Shown here: positions 35,067 through 35,682 of the stretch, in pieces
Layout: every line of letters starts with the position of its first letter
Position numbering within the stretch: position 1 is the first letter of the stretch
Source: Planctomycetaceae bacterium
GTDB taxonomy: Bacteria > Planctomycetota > Planctomycetia > Planctomycetales > Planctomycetaceae
Length of the DNA stretch: 35,682 nucleotides
Assembly: GCA_028284485.1 (NCBI GenBank)
Contig: JANQRQ010000199.1
Coordinates: 1 to 35,682 of the forward strand
Direction: 5' to 3'
Program-made: the position numbers and the translations under genes
The notes under the pieces: generated by a model
Database searches by the model: none
The model's input: the letters and a program-made list of their open reading frames with translations, nothing else
Told to the model about the DNA's origin: nothing

Positions 35067-35196
35067 CACGATTCTGAGATTCCGCCCGTGCCGTTTCCCT
35101 GAAGAGCCGCCTGGCGCCGACAACAAATCAGGTCGACAGGGAATGGCTCGCGGAATTCAGCCAACGGCGTGGTATCACCACGTCATTTTGACTAGA

Positions 35197-35295
35197 GCGA
35201 TTCACTTTATTCTGTAGTCGTGCTGGCTCGTGGAAGTCAGCAATCATCGTACAAAACGCGATTGTCGCGGCCACGAGTCAGCGTAACACGCTGTA
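35197..35295. repeat. Dispersed structured repeat, copy 2
   Basis: Matches 1609-1712 in the same orientation. Hairpins CGCGATTGTCGCG (35257-35269) and CAGCGTAACACGCTG (35279-35293) are kept, the latter with a changed loop base. Confidence 0.7.
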
Positions 35296-35493
35296 GCGGA
35301 ATGCGCTTCGGCTGCACAGGTGGTCAGCAGCGCTGTGCTCGTTTGCGCAATTCTGGAGTTTGCCGTTTCAAATAACTGACCGATAGCGGGTAAATTCTCC
35401 ACACCATGGCCGGGAATTTGCGTAATAAGCTGTATTATAGAGGCGAGCCATGACCCCGCAACGTCCAGCCCCGATGAGTTTTACAGCAGCCAA

Positions 35494-35682
35494 ATGAGCC
35501 CGATTTCCCCCGAAGAGAATACAAAACCGGAGAATTCCGATTCGCACGGCGTAGTGCGCTTCGGATTGTTGCTGCTGCGATGTGCGACGGTGGCAGTCAC
35601 GATGGCGACATTGCTGGGTTTGTTGGCCCGGTTGCATTGGCGATTGGAGCTATTTTGCCACTTTCGGGTGCAATATGCTGCC
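35494..35682 (+). CDS. Membrane protein N-terminus, 3' end missing
   Basis: An ATG at 35494 opens a frame of 63 codons that runs off the window. A hydrophilic start (MSPISPEENTKPENSDSHG) leads into a hydrophobic helix of about 20 residues (FGLLLLRCATVAVTMATLLG), then ARLHWRLELFCHFRVQY. The pattern of a tryptophan-leucine turn and HFRxQY after a first membrane helix resembles membrane-anchored endonuclease/exonuclease/phosphatase-family proteins, but this is from memory and the catalytic domain would lie outside. No clear Shine-Dalgarno precedes the start. Confidence 0.6.
   Translation, partial: MSPISPEENTKPENSDSHGVVRFGLLLLRCATVAVTMATLLGLLARLHWRLELFCHFRVQYAA

Larger units (their letters stand above)
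35055..35493. other. Gap between divergent aspS and the last gene
   Basis: It holds the aspS leader, the second copy of the dispersed structured repeat (35197-35295), and the upstream region of the last gene. No further gene is supported. A 15-codon frame at 35450-35497 overlaps the next start by ATGA but has no supporting signal. Confidence 0.5.

Noticed and set aside
35055..35126. Longer start for aspS at ATG 35126
   Set aside because: The extra 24 residues do not fit the family. A GTG at 35054 has a well-placed ribosome binding site.

Overview
The window reads as chromosomal DNA of a planctomycete, probably a Pirellula-like lineage (the order is inference). The evidence is the family mix: a Tat-exported DUF1501 protein, a planctomycete-type sulfatase, a cysteine-rich BBP2-type barrel protein, a BlaI/M56 pair with a giant sensor, WD40 propellers, long gaps between genes, and interspersed repeats including the 'TRRVSEG' type. 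I see no rRNA, tRNA, CRISPR, transposase or phage gene.

Layout. 1-813: 3' part of a SPOR-like hypothetical gene. 972-5003: RdgB/HAM1 pyrophosphatase, DUF1501 protein and a CehA/McbA-type PHP metallohydrolase. 5525-9391: a membrane protein with coiled coil and TPR-like helices, then an exported 14-repeat WD40 protein. 9847-12993: a GT-C type membrane glycosyltransferase and an SGNH hydrolase. 13077-14255 (minus): a PAP2 lipoprotein phosphatase, divergent from a plus-strand run of MoxR ATPase, DUF255 thioredoxin/YyaL lipoprotein with a C-terminal DsbD-N-like domain, and pyruvate kinase. That run ends at a two-way terminator shared with the convergent BBP2 barrel gene. 21862-23978 (minus): a CBS-pair protein and a sulfatase. 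24156-29401 (minus): an M56 receptor of 1618 residues and its BlaI repressor, overlapping by ATGA. 29700-35054: a methyltransferase, a small beta-propeller (plus), an M42 aminopeptidase and aspartyl-tRNA synthetase. 35494-35682: the start of a membrane protein running off the window.

The most striking locus is blaI-M56. The sensor keeps the membrane zinc-protease core but has no penicillin-binding domain. It carries about 1200 extra residues that appear to include two ExbD/TolR-like periplasmic modules, two lipocalin-like modules and HEAT-like helices. Upstream of blaI, two CTAA-N4-TTAG palindromes flank a good sigma70-like promoter, which suggests an autoregulated damage or stress circuit with an unusual sensor. 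Other items of interest are the thioredoxin/DsbD-N fusion, the 14-blade WD40 protein ending in the motif that usually leads into a caspase-like domain, and several families of structured intergenic repeats, one of them present at both ends of the window.
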